Below, piece by piece: positions 17,233 through 25,147 of a stretch of DNA of 64,000 nucleotides. The notes beneath the pieces were generated by a model. The model ran no database searches and was not told the origin of the DNA. It worked only from the letters and a program-made list of their open reading frames with translations. The position numbers were made by a program, and so were the translations under genes. Each line of letters opens with the position of its first letter. Position 1 is the stretch's first letter. The stretch is from an uncultured Lachnospiraceae bacterium (GTDB lineage Bacteria > Bacillota > Clostridia > Lachnospirales > Lachnospiraceae). Location of the stretch: assembly GCA_947174505.1 (NCBI GenBank), contig CAMWJF010000008.1:35204-99203 (forward strand), read 5' to 3'.

Positions 17233-17270
17233 GCATGGGACTGTTTCAGGGGAAACACCCGTGCTTTTTT
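17233..17270 (+). terminator. Terminator after xerD
   Basis: GCATGGG-AC-TGTTTC pairs with GAAACA-CCCGTGC and is followed by TTTTTT. Confidence 0.75.
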
Positions 17271-17381
17271 GTGTGCATACCAAGTCTGTCTGGATAATGT
17301 CGAAATAGTATTCTCAAGAATTATATAAATGCATTTGATATAGATATTTGCTATTATTTTACTTCACATTTATAATAGGTG

Positions 17382-17575
17382 TTACAGACGTTTTCTTCCA
17401 CAGCGGTGGCTGTTTATGGAATCTGCATACGCATTAGCAGCATTGCCACTGTGGGAATATACGGAATTACAAGATTCCGATTGCTGCCTATAATTATGGA
17501 GAAGCTGACAGGATGCAGGTTTTGGGCGCTGCGAATTTTGGGTTTGGCGTGATTATGGCAGTTTGGGCGTTATGA
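17382..17575 (+). pseudogene. Remnant of a MATE-family transporter
   Basis: No start codon or full reading frame remains, but two adjoining frames read as a middle piece of a MATE protein. One frame gives LQTFSSTAVAVYGICIRI and SIATVGIYGIT; after a shift near 17470 the next frame gives KIPIAAYNYGEADRMQVLG, then a hydrophobic stretch ending AVWAL and a stop at 17573. The IPIxAYNYGxxxR signature is characteristic of MATE helix 7 and its following loop. Everything on either side is gone. The rest of the gap (17163-17381) holds only the xerD terminator and AT-rich sequence. Confidence 0.6.
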
Positions 17576-17599
17576 GATAGAGACGGGAAGGGAGGATGT

Positions 17600-18058
17600 A
17601 TGAGAAAGGTCAGATGGGCAGTTATTTCCATGTGTCTGGTAAGCGCGCTGGCGGGATGCGGCGGTTCCGCATCGGCGGAGGAACGGCAGCGAAGTGTATC
17701 TGATACAGAAGTATTGATGAAGATTGATGAGGAAACTGTTGCGGTGGCATGGGAGGATAACGAGTCGGTTGCGGCTCTCACGGAACTTCTCCGTGAACAG
17801 TCCATGTCCATACAGATGTCCATGTACGGGGGATTTGAACAGGTTGGCTCCTTTGGAACAAGCCTGCCCAGGGACGATAAACAGACGACAACACAGGCAG
17901 GAGATATTGTCCTGTATTCCGGTAATCAGATGGTGGTGTTTTATGGTTCCAATTCCTGGGCATATACAAGGCTGGGCAGGATTACGGGTAAATCCGCTGA
18001 GGAACTGGAGGAGCTGCTTGGCGGAGGGGATGTGACGGTCACATTGGAATTGCCATAA
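17600..18058 (+). CDS. Cyclophilin-like fold lipoprotein
   Basis: 152 residues. A lipoprotein signal peptide ends in LAGC (Cys20). The mature part contains EDNESVAALTELL, SMYGGFEQVGSFGTSLP, AGDIVLYSGNQMVVFYG and WAYTRLGRI, matching the cyclophilin-like domain of PF18050. Members are often attached to periplasmic or cell-surface lipoproteins and their biochemical role is not settled. GGAAGGAGGATGT precedes the ATG. No partner gene is close: the next gene reads toward it from the other strand. Confidence 0.8.
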   Translation: MRKVRWAVISMCLVSALAGCGGSASAEERQRSVSDTEVLMKIDEETVAVAWEDNESVAALTELLREQSMSIQMSMYGGFEQVGSFGTSLPRDDKQTTTQAGDIVLYSGNQMVVFYGSNSWAYTRLGRITGKSAEELEELLGGGDVTVTLELP

Positions 18059-18128
18059 GCCCATCCTGTCATGGTGAATCATCCGCCTTATTATGCGGGA
18101 AGAAACAGAGGTCTGCAGGGGGCCTTAC

Positions 18129-19016
18129 CTACAGGCTGCCCAGGTTTTGCTCCAGACGGTTCAGGAACAGTTTTGCGGCTTTGGAAAAAACCTGATACCT
18201 TTTTGTAAAAAGGTATACGTCCGAGTATAGTTTCGGGAACAGGGGACGGAATGTCAAAGGATGGCTTCCCTCGGTGTTGATCAGCTCATCAATACACAGG
18301 GCATAGCCCATCCCGGCCTCTACCATAAGCCCCGCATTATAGATCAGGTTGTAGGTGGAAACGATGTGCGGCTTTACCATGGCGCCTGCAAGATATGTCT
18401 GCAGGCGGCCGCTGTTGGATGACTGGCTGGGCATAATCAGCGGGAGGTCTGCAAGATCAGCGAATGAAATTTCCGTTTTGGCGGCAAGGGGAGCGTCTTT
18501 TCGCATGAGAATCCCCCATGCCTCATGCAGCGGGAGCTTCCGGTAATCATAGCGGGGGCTGGTTTCCGGCTCCAGCAAAAAGCCCATATCCAGCAGTCCC
18601 TTATCCAGCCGCTCAATAATGGTGTCGGCATTGCTGCTGAAAAAGTGGAATTGAATATCAGGATACTCCTCCTGTACTGCCCGGATAATCTGCATGATGG
18701 AAAGGGTGGAACGGTGTTCACCGCAGCCGATATAGACGTCACCGGATATACTCTGTTCATTTTCCCGGAAGGCGCTTTCCGTCTTGTCCATGAGGGAGAT
18801 GATTTCCTGGGCGCGGCTCCTCAGATAGAGGCCTTCTTCTGTCAGGGTAATCTTTTTCCGATTGCGGACCAGAAGCTGCCTGCCCAGTTTTTCTTCCAGA
18901 TCCATCATCTGCTTGGACAGTGTGGGCTGGGAAATATGGAGATATTCGGCGGCTTTTGTAATGCTCTGCTCTGTGGCGACGGCAAGGAAATATTGCAGCA
19001 GACGGGTTTCGATCAT
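18129..19016 (-). CDS. LysR family transcriptional regulator
   Basis: 295 residues. The N-terminal winged helix (METRLLQYFLAVA-like start, SITKAAEYLHISQPTLSKQM recognition helix) is followed by a LysR substrate-binding domain. The start at MIETRLLQYF has AAAGGA upstream; a longer frame from 19058 is open but adds non-family residues. No divergent enzyme gene lies beside it. The neighbour upstream is the MATE pump 90 bases away on the same strand, so the regulated target cannot be read from context. Confidence 0.9.
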   Translation of the reverse strand: MIETRLLQYFLAVATEQSITKAAEYLHISQPTLSKQMMDLEEKLGRQLLVRNRKKITLTEEGLYLRSRAQEIISLMDKTESAFRENEQSISGDVYIGCGEHRSTLSIMQIIRAVQEEYPDIQFHFFSSNADTIIERLDKGLLDMGFLLEPETSPRYDYRKLPLHEAWGILMRKDAPLAAKTEISFADLADLPLIMPSQSSNSGRLQTYLAGAMVKPHIVSTYNLIYNAGLMVEAGMGYALCIDELINTEGSHPLTFRPLFPKLYSDVYLFTKRYQVFSKAAKLFLNRLEQNLGSL

Positions 19017-19106
19017 AGGAAAAGGTCCTTTCTGTTTCTCTGTGAAATCTATCTGCATTTATTTTATATAACTTCTGGTTATTTTACAAGGGCGCGTACC
19101 GCTTTA

Positions 19107-20444
19107 TTACATATAGTGATATTTCCCACGTTTCGCAAACAGGAAAACGGCGGAAAGCAGGCAGGCGAACACCTCGGCCACCGTGATGGCCCACCAGATG
19201 CCGTCCACGCCGAAGAGAAGCGGCAGGACCAGCACGGACGTGTTCTGGAAGACAAGCGTCCGTATAAAGGATATGGCTGCCGAAATCGCACCGTTGTTGA
19301 GGGCGGTAAAGAATGAGGAGGCGAAAATATTAAAACCGGCCAGCAGGAAGGAGAAGGCAAACAGCCGGAACGCATGGCATGTCAGTGCAAACAGCTCCGC
19401 GTCGTAGCCCACAAATATGTTGGAGAGCGGGGCGGCAAAGAGGAAAGCGGCGGCGGTCAGGACGATGCTGGCGCCGCTGATGAGCGTCACGCTCTTTCCG
19501 AGCATATTTTTCAGTTCCCCATGATTCCCCGCACCGTAGTGAAAACTGACCACAGGGGCAGCGCCGATGGAATAACCGATGTAGATGGCGATAAAGATAA
19601 ACTGTACATACATCAGCACGCCGTATGCCGAAACGCCGTTTTCACCGATATATTTCAGAAGCTGAAAATTATAGATCATGCTGACAACGGAGGAGGAGAT
19701 GTTGCTCATCAGCTCCGAGGAACCGTTGGCGCAGGCCTGTAACAGGGGCTTCCATTCCAATCTGGCACGGGTAAGCCGCAGCAGGCTGCTGTTTGGGCCA
19801 AGAAAATAGAAAAGTGGAAGCAGGCCGCCCACACACTGGCTCACGCCCGTGGCAATGGCAGCTCCCGCAACACCCCATCGGCATACGCCCACAAAAAGGG
19901 CGTCAAGGATCATATTGGTTACGCCTGCGCCTACAGTGACCGCCAGTCCCAGTTTGGGCTTTTCGGCGGCGATCAGAAAACTCTGGAAAACATTCTGCAG
20001 CATAAAGGTGACGGTAAAGCTGATCACAATCCGCCCGTAGAGAACGCAGTCAGGCAGCATTTCCGGCGTGGCGCCTAAAAGTACGGCTACGGGACGTATG
20101 AAAAGCAGGCCGACGGCGGACAGTGCGATGCCGAGAAGCAGGGTAAAACCGATCAGCATGGAAAAATAGCGGTTTGCCTTTTCCCGGTCGCCTGTGCCAA
20201 GCACCAGAGACACAAGGGCAGTACCGCCCGTACCGATCATAAAACCCATACCAGCCAGAATCATAATAAAGGGAAAGATGAGATTGACGGACGCAAAGGC
20301 GGTTTTCCCTGCAAAATTGGACACGAAGAAGCCGTCCACTACGCCGTAGACGGAAGTAAACACCATCATAACGATGGAGGGAAAGGTAAAGCGCAGCAGT
20401 TTATTGTAGGTAAAATGGTCTGATAATTGAATGGTTGTCTTCAT
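19107..20444 (-). CDS. MATE family efflux transporter
   Basis: 445 residues with 12 predicted membrane helices and MATE features (YGVVDGFFVSNFAGKTAFASVNL near the start, RWGVAGAAIATGVSQ mid-protein, GVDGIWWAITVAE near the end). MATE pumps export cationic drugs and metabolites using Na+ or H+ gradients. It is 23 bases downstream of a MarR-family regulator on the same strand, so a MarR-controlled efflux operon is likely. Confidence 0.92.
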   Translation of the reverse strand: MKTTIQLSDHFTYNKLLRFTFPSIVMMVFTSVYGVVDGFFVSNFAGKTAFASVNLIFPFIMILAGMGFMIGTGGTALVSLVLGTGDREKANRYFSMLIGFTLLLGIALSAVGLLFIRPVAVLLGATPEMLPDCVLYGRIVISFTVTFMLQNVFQSFLIAAEKPKLGLAVTVGAGVTNMILDALFVGVCRWGVAGAAIATGVSQCVGGLLPLFYFLGPNSSLLRLTRARLEWKPLLQACANGSSELMSNISSSVVSMIYNFQLLKYIGENGVSAYGVLMYVQFIFIAIYIGYSIGAAPVVSFHYGAGNHGELKNMLGKSVTLISGASIVLTAAAFLFAAPLSNIFVGYDAELFALTCHAFRLFAFSFLLAGFNIFASSFFTALNNGAISAAISFIRTLVFQNTSVLVLPLLFGVDGIWWAITVAEVFACLLSAVFLFAKRGKYHYM

Positions 20445-20467
20445 AATGGTTCTCCTTGTACTTTTCT

Positions 20468-20938
20468 TTATTGAGAAGACCGCATCGGCGGCAGGGCTTT
20501 TCCGGGCAGGCTGCCCCGGCCCTTTAAATCTCTCAGATACCGTTCCGTCAGTTCCAGGTACAGGTTCACGTCCTCTTCGGCCCAGGAGGAAAAGATATCG
20601 TTTTCCATTTCTATGATTTTTCCGGCCGTCCGGTCTGCCAGTGCCCGGCCCTTTTCGGTGAGGCAGACGGTCTTCGCCTTATGGCCGTCCGGTTCCAGAT
20701 AAAGAATGCCTTCCGCTTCCAGCTTGCGCAGGGCGGAATTGATGGTCTGCTTGCTGATGCCGGAGCTTCGGCATATGCTTTTAAGCGGGCAGGGATCGCC
20801 CAGATCACAGATGGTATACAAAACAATCGAGACGCTGTCAGAAATGCCTAATTTCTGTGATATTTCGTGGTAGACGGCGTCGATCTCGCTGACCAGATAG
20901 TTGTACCGTTTTAACGGTTTTGAGGATTGTATTTTCAT
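20468..20938 (-). CDS. MarR family transcriptional regulator
   Basis: 156 residues. The winged-helix core reads CPLKSICRSSGISKQTINSALRKLEAEGILY, then KAKTVCLTEKGRALADRT, the wing and linker typical of MarR repressors. It is the first gene of a two-gene operon with a MATE pump. Two related palindromic sites around its own promoter (GTATGAAATCGTAC and GTATGATTTCGTAC) suggest autorepression released by a ligand, probably a pump substrate. The ligand is unknown. Confidence 0.9.
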   Translation of the reverse strand: MKIQSSKPLKRYNYLVSEIDAVYHEISQKLGISDSVSIVLYTICDLGDPCPLKSICRSSGISKQTINSALRKLEAEGILYLEPDGHKAKTVCLTEKGRALADRTAGKIIEMENDIFSSWAEEDVNLYLELTERYLRDLKGRGSLPGKALPPMRSSQ

Positions 20939-20953
20939 GGGCGCTCCTTTTTT

Positions 20954-21017
20954 GTTCTATAAGGAAATTGCGATAGTGTAAATCATTCAAGGAGAATGCG
21001 GAGCATTCTCAGAGTTT
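20954..21017. repeat. Dispersed hairpin repeat, copy A
   Basis: From TTCTATAAGGAAATTGCG through GAGAATGCGGAGCATTCTC. It matches copy C at 42808 almost base for base over about 60 bases, and copy B at 25157 over the second half. The core is a GAGAATGC/GCATTCTC stem. It lies in the 5' leader of the marR-MATE operon. Confidence 0.75.
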
Positions 21018-21060
21018 GCCGCAGGCATACTCTTAATGTTCGCTGCCGAGCGACGATTTT

Positions 21061-21112
21061 TGTATGAAATCGTACTGATGATAAGGATAGTATGATTTCG
21101 TACAAAAGTCAA
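21061..21112 (-). promoter_or_regulatory. Promoter and MarR operator sites of the marR-MATE operon
   Basis: On the minus strand TTGACT (21112-21107), 17 bases, TATCCT (21089-21084). Near-palindromes GTATGATTTCGTAC and GTATGAAATCGTAC occupy the spacer and the region after -10, the expected place for a repressor. Confidence 0.65.
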
Positions 21113-21113
21113 G

Positions 21114-21142
21114 CAAAAAATAACGCCCCGGAAAGAGGGGCG
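21114..21142 (-). terminator. Terminator of the DAHP synthase gene
   Basis: Minus strand: CGCCCC-TCTTTCC-GGGGCG followed by TTATTTTTT. Confidence 0.85.
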
Positions 21143-21160
21143 CAAATGTATAAGCGGTTC

Positions 21161-22189
21161 CTATTCATATTCTGCAATATCATAAATCAGCCGTTCGGAC
21201 GCCTCCCAGCCAAGGCAGGGGTCGGTGATGGACTTTCCATAAATGCCCTCGCCGATTTTCTGGCAGCCTGCCTCAATATAGCTCTCGACCATAACGCCCT
21301 TGACCATGCTGTGAATGTCCCTGTTTAACCGCCGGCTGTGCATAACCTCCTTGACGATGCGGATCTGCTGTTCGTACTCCTTGTTGGAGTTGCTGTGGTT
21401 TGCATCGATGACACAGGCCGGATTAACCAGGTCGTAATCCTGATACAGGGTATATAAAGTGTTTAAGTCCTCATAGTGGTAATTCGGAAGGCTTCTGCCA
21501 TGTTTGTTCACGGAACCGCGCAGTACCGCATGGGCCAGCGGATTGCCGCCTGTGCTGACCTCATATCCCCGGTAGGTAAATTCATGTGGATGCTGCGCCG
21601 CGTAGATGGAGTTGAGCATCACGGAGAGGGTACCGCTGGTGGGGTTCTTCATCCCGGCAGGCACGTCGAAGCCGCTGACAGTCATGCGGTGCTGCTGGTC
21701 CTCCACAGAGCGCGCGCCGATGGCAACATAGGAGAGAATGTCCTCCACATAGCCCCAGTTGTCGGGATAGAGCATCTCGTCAGCGGCGGTCAGCCCGGTT
21801 TCCTCTATGGCGCGGATATGCATTTTGCGCATGGCGATCAGACCGCTTGTAAAATCGGGCTTCTTTTCCGGGTCTGGCTGACTTACAATGCCCTTGTAAC
21901 CTTCGCCCGTTGTGCGGGGCTTATTGGTATAAATCCGTGGAATCAGAATCAGCTTGTCTTTTACTTTCTCGCTGACACGGGCAAGCCGATTTACATAATC
22001 ACAGACCGCCTCTTCGTTGTCGGCGGAGCAGGGGCCGATGATCACGATAAACTTTTTGCTTTTTCCGGTAATGACGTCCCGGATTGCAATGTCCCGTTCT
22101 CTCTTGACCTCCACCAGATGCGCGGGCATGGGAAACTGCTCGCGGATCTCATCGGGTGTGGGTAATTTGGCTACATATTGAAATGACAT
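21161..22189 (-). CDS. aroF: 3-deoxy-7-phosphoheptulonate synthase (type I DAHP synthase)
   Basis: 342 residues. Signatures are IIGPCSADNEEAVCDYVNRL, PRTTGEGYKGIVSQPD, ADEMLYPDNWGYVEDILSYVAIGARSVEDQQHR and DANHSNSNKEYEQQ, all of the AroF/G/H type. It joins phosphoenolpyruvate and erythrose-4-phosphate in the first step of aromatic amino acid synthesis. The protein has the catalytic barrel and a short N-terminal extension. Which aromatic amino acid inhibits it cannot be told from the sequence. Its ribosome site GGGAGG is paired in a leader hairpin, which suggests translational control. A single-gene unit with its own promoter and terminator. Confidence 0.95.
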   Translation of the reverse strand: MSFQYVAKLPTPDEIREQFPMPAHLVEVKRERDIAIRDVITGKSKKFIVIIGPCSADNEEAVCDYVNRLARVSEKVKDKLILIPRIYTNKPRTTGEGYKGIVSQPDPEKKPDFTSGLIAMRKMHIRAIEETGLTAADEMLYPDNWGYVEDILSYVAIGARSVEDQQHRMTVSGFDVPAGMKNPTSGTLSVMLNSIYAAQHPHEFTYRGYEVSTGGNPLAHAVLRGSVNKHGRSLPNYHYEDLNTLYTLYQDYDLVNPACVIDANHSNSNKEYEQQIRIVKEVMHSRRLNRDIHSMVKGVMVESYIEAGCQKIGEGIYGKSITDPCLGWEASERLIYDIAEYE

Positions 22190-22194
22190 GGTTA

Positions 22195-22224
22195 CCTCCC
22201 GACAGAAACGGCTTTGCCGGGAGG
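22195..22224 (-). promoter_or_regulatory. Hairpin covering the aroF ribosome binding site
   Basis: On the minus strand GCCTCCCG and CGGGAGG pair around a 16-base loop; the second arm is the Shine-Dalgarno sequence five bases before ATG 22189. The fold would block initiation unless opened. Confidence 0.55.
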
Positions 22225-22307
22225 CACGGATCGGTGAACTGTCTTTCGCATGTCCGGCGGCCGTTTCGTCTGTCTCATAATATTAGTTTCTCTGGCAAAA
22301 CACATAC

Positions 22308-22336
22308 ATTATAGTATATTGGTGGGAGAATCGCAA
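22308..22336 (-). promoter_or_regulatory. Promoter of aroF
   Basis: Minus strand: TTGCGA (22336-22331), 17 bases, TATAAT (22313-22308), about 115 bases before the start codon. Confidence 0.75.
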
Positions 22337-22380
22337 GTAAAAGTGCGAGAAGAACGCCGATCCCCGCAGCAGATTACTTT

Positions 22381-23814
22381 TTACAGTCTTTTTGCCCTGT
22401 GCGAAATGTGGAGCGCCGATACGGTGCACAGAAGTGTCTGCAGCATCTGGCTGGCAAGCATGCCCCACAGATATCCTCTGATGCCGTAGAGCGGGATGGC
22501 GAAAAATACGAACAGCAGGCGCAGCAGGAGGCTGACCACACTGAACAGGAAGGTCTGGATGGTCTTTCCGAGACCGTTCAGAATGCTGTTTAATGTGCTT
22601 GCGATATACATAAAGGGGCAGATAAAGCTGAGCGTCAGGATAAAGCTGCCCGCCAGCTCCGAGTGAAAGAGCAGACGCCCGGCCAGCCTTCCGAACAGCA
22701 GAAACAGGGCGGTGCAGACAAAGCCCAGAAGGAGGCAGCAGCGGATCGAGGTAAAAATGGCGCGCCGCACCGCGGTCCGGTTGCCGCTTGCGTCCGCTTC
22801 CGATACGATGGGCAGAAGCAGTACGGAGATGGAGTTGGTGATGGCGGAGGGAAATAGAATCAGCGGCAGGCTCATGCCGGTGAGCACGCCGTAGACGCTC
22901 AGGGCGTCGGCGTTGTCCAGACCGTATGCCATCAGACGGTTCGGTATGTAGATCGCTTCCACGCTCTGCAGGAGGTTCAGCACCAGACGGTTGGCTGACA
23001 GGGGGACGGCGAGCTGTAAAAGCTGTCCTGTGATGCGACGGTAGACGGCGAGCACGGAGGAGAGGGGCGGTGTGGTCTGGCGGCGGAAAAACAGGGGCGC
23101 ATGTGTCTGCCCTGCCGGGGAGACAGAAGATCCCGGCACCGGAATGTGACCGCAGGCGGGAAATACCTGATGGGCGCGCGCAAGAATCGCCACCACAGAG
23201 ACGATCATGGAGGCGCTTTCCCCGATCACAAGCCCCACCACGGCGAAGCTGATGGTGGGTGTGAGGCCGTGTTTCTGGCAGACAAAATAAATCAGGTAGA
23301 CGCTTCCCACCCGGCAGACCTGTTCCGCAAGCTGGGAAAGCGCGGGGATACCGGTCCTGCGGATGCCGTAGAAGTAGCCGTTGATACAGGAGTGCACGCT
23401 GGCCATGGGGATGGAGAGCGCAATGATGCGGAGAAGCGGGGCAGTCCGTGCTTCCAGCAGAAGGTTTGCCGCGATCGGTTCCGCATACACATAGATGCCG
23501 AACGCACAGGCCGCGGAGAGCGCCATCGCCAGAAGGAAGCCGGCCCAGAGCGTGCGGAAGGAGCTTTTGTAATCGCGGGTGCTTGTTTCGCTGGCCACAT
23601 ATTTGGAGATGGCAGTCTGGATGCCGGATACGGTAAGGGAAAAAGAGAGGGCCAGCACAGGGGAGATGAGCTGGTAGAGGCCCATGCCCTCCGCGCCGAA
23701 TACATTGGAGAGGAAAATACGGTAGAAAAAGCCGATAAAACGGCTCAGTAATCCGGTCAAAGTCAGGATAACGGTTCCGGCCACCAAAGGGTGATTCCAT
23801 CTTTTTAACGTCAT
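22381..23814 (-). CDS. spoVB: SpoVB-like polysaccharide/lipid flippase
   Basis: 477 residues with about 13-14 membrane helices of the MVF/PST superfamily. The opening PLVAGTVILTLTGLLSRFIGFFYRI, then LISPVLALSFSLTVSGIQTAISKYVA and FICPFMYIASTLNSILNGLGKT match stage V sporulation protein B and its paralogues, thought to flip lipid-linked wall or cortex precursors. A non-membrane loop near residues 220-260 is longer than usual. SpoVB paralogues are common in clostridia, so the precise role (cortex or vegetative) is open. Confidence 0.85.
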   Translation of the reverse strand: MTLKRWNHPLVAGTVILTLTGLLSRFIGFFYRIFLSNVFGAEGMGLYQLISPVLALSFSLTVSGIQTAISKYVASETSTRDYKSSFRTLWAGFLLAMALSAACAFGIYVYAEPIAANLLLEARTAPLLRIIALSIPMASVHSCINGYFYGIRRTGIPALSQLAEQVCRVGSVYLIYFVCQKHGLTPTISFAVVGLVIGESASMIVSVVAILARAHQVFPACGHIPVPGSSVSPAGQTHAPLFFRRQTTPPLSSVLAVYRRITGQLLQLAVPLSANRLVLNLLQSVEAIYIPNRLMAYGLDNADALSVYGVLTGMSLPLILFPSAITNSISVLLLPIVSEADASGNRTAVRRAIFTSIRCCLLLGFVCTALFLLFGRLAGRLLFHSELAGSFILTLSFICPFMYIASTLNSILNGLGKTIQTFLFSVVSLLLRLLFVFFAIPLYGIRGYLWGMLASQMLQTLLCTVSALHISHRAKRL

Positions 23815-23955
23815 AGGGCACCATCTGAGAATGGGATATGGTTTATGTTTATGTGAGAATCATGGAGAATAGAATTTTATATGATATATTATTTGTTTAA
23901 AACGGGCAGAAAGCAGGCGGTTCCGACCAGAATTCACGGGCGGACGGAAGAAACA

Positions 23956-23984
23956 TTGACACATATAATACAATATCGTATTAT
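23956..23984 (+). promoter_or_regulatory. Promoter of mnmA with embedded palindrome
   Basis: TTGACA (23956-23961), 17 bases, TATTAT (23979-23984). The spacer and -10 contain ATAATAC-AATATC-GTATTAT, a perfect 7-base inverted pair well placed for a repressor. A second hairpin CAATGCGG/CCGCATTG follows at 24000-24021 in the leader. Confidence 0.7.
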
Positions 23985-24059
23985 CTTGTGTGGAAGAAAC
24001 AATGCGGCATTCTCCGCATTGATTTAAAGTTCTGCTTAAGCGGAATAAGGGAGGTTATA

Positions 24060-25136
24060 GTGAAAAAAGTAGTAGTGGGCATGTCCGGGGGCGTGGATTC
24101 CTCCGTGGCGGCTCTTTTATTGAAACGGCAGGGCTATGACGTGGTGGGGGTCACCATGCAGATCTGGCAGGAGGAAAGCCCGGGGATGGCGGGGGAGCAG
24201 GGAGGATGCTGCGGCTTCAGCGCGGTGGAGGACGCCAGGCGGGTGGCGGAAGTGCTGGAGATTCCCCACTATGTGATGAATTTCAGGCGGGAATTCCGGG
24301 AGAAGGTCATGGATTATTTCGTGGCGGAATATCTGGCGGGCAGGACCCCCAACCCCTGCATCGCCTGCAACCGCTATGTGAAGTGGGAGGCCATGCTGCA
24401 CAGAAGCCTTGCGATCGGGGCGGATTACATTGCCACGGGCCACTATGCGGGGATTGTCCGGCTGGGAAACGGCAGATATGCCGTCCGCAATGCAGTGACG
24501 GCGAAAAAAGACCAGACCTACGCCCTCTACAGTCTGACACAGGAGCAGCTTGCCCATACGCTGATGCCGGTGGGAGAGTACACGAAGGAGGAGATCAGGC
24601 AGATGGCTGAGGAGGCGGGGCTGCCCGTGGCGCACAAGCCGGACAGCCAGGAGATCTGCTTCATTCCCGACAATGACTATGCGGCCTTCATCGACAGGGA
24701 GGCGGGAGAGCGGGTGCCGGAGCCGGGGAATTTTGTGACGAAGGACGGGGAAGTGCTGGGGCGGCATCTGGGCATCACCCACTACACGGTAGGGCAGCGC
24801 AAGGGTCTGAACCTGGCCATGGGACATCCCGTGTTTGTCACGGAAATCAGGCCCGAAACGGGCGAAGTGGTGATCGGTGAGGCGGACGAAGTGTTCGGGG
24901 ACATGCTGTACTGCGACCGCATCAATTACATGGGGATGGCGGATCTGCCAGAGCCAAGAGAGGTGACTGCCAAGATACGTTATGCCCACGGGGGCGAAAG
25001 ATGCGTGATTGAGAAAGCGGGGGAAAACCAGATCCGCGTTACATTCAAACAGCCCGTCCGGGCAATTACGCCGGGACAGGCCGTGGTATTTTACGAGGAC
25101 GATTATGTACTTGGAGGAGGAACGATTATTTCTTAA
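24060..25136 (+). CDS. mnmA: tRNA 2-thiouridine(34) synthase MnmA
   Basis: 358 residues from GTG 24060, with GGAGG six bases upstream. The PP-loop MSGGVDSSVAALLL binds ATP. The catalytic cysteines are in NPCIACNRYVKW and SQEICFIPDND. GQRKGLNLAMG and the C-terminal beta barrel are present. MnmA thiolates U34 of tRNA-Lys, -Glu and -Gln, using sulfur from a cysteine desulfurase. No iscS lies beside it here, though a co-operon with a desulfurase is frequent elsewhere. Confidence 0.95.
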   Translation: MKKVVVGMSGGVDSSVAALLLKRQGYDVVGVTMQIWQEESPGMAGEQGGCCGFSAVEDARRVAEVLEIPHYVMNFRREFREKVMDYFVAEYLAGRTPNPCIACNRYVKWEAMLHRSLAIGADYIATGHYAGIVRLGNGRYAVRNAVTAKKDQTYALYSLTQEQLAHTLMPVGEYTKEEIRQMAEEAGLPVAHKPDSQEICFIPDNDYAAFIDREAGERVPEPGNFVTKDGEVLGRHLGITHYTVGQRKGLNLAMGHPVFVTEIRPETGEVVIGEADEVFGDMLYCDRINYMGMADLPEPREVTAKIRYAHGGERCVIEKAGENQIRVTFKQPVRAITPGQAVVFYEDDYVLGGGTIIS

Positions 25137-25147
25137 TATGCGACAGC

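Noticed and set aside
22283..23824. 513-codon minus-strand frame overlapping the SpoVB-like gene
   Set aside because: Arg/His/Pro-rich translation typical of an out-of-frame shadow; the 477-residue frame has clean membrane helices and family motifs.
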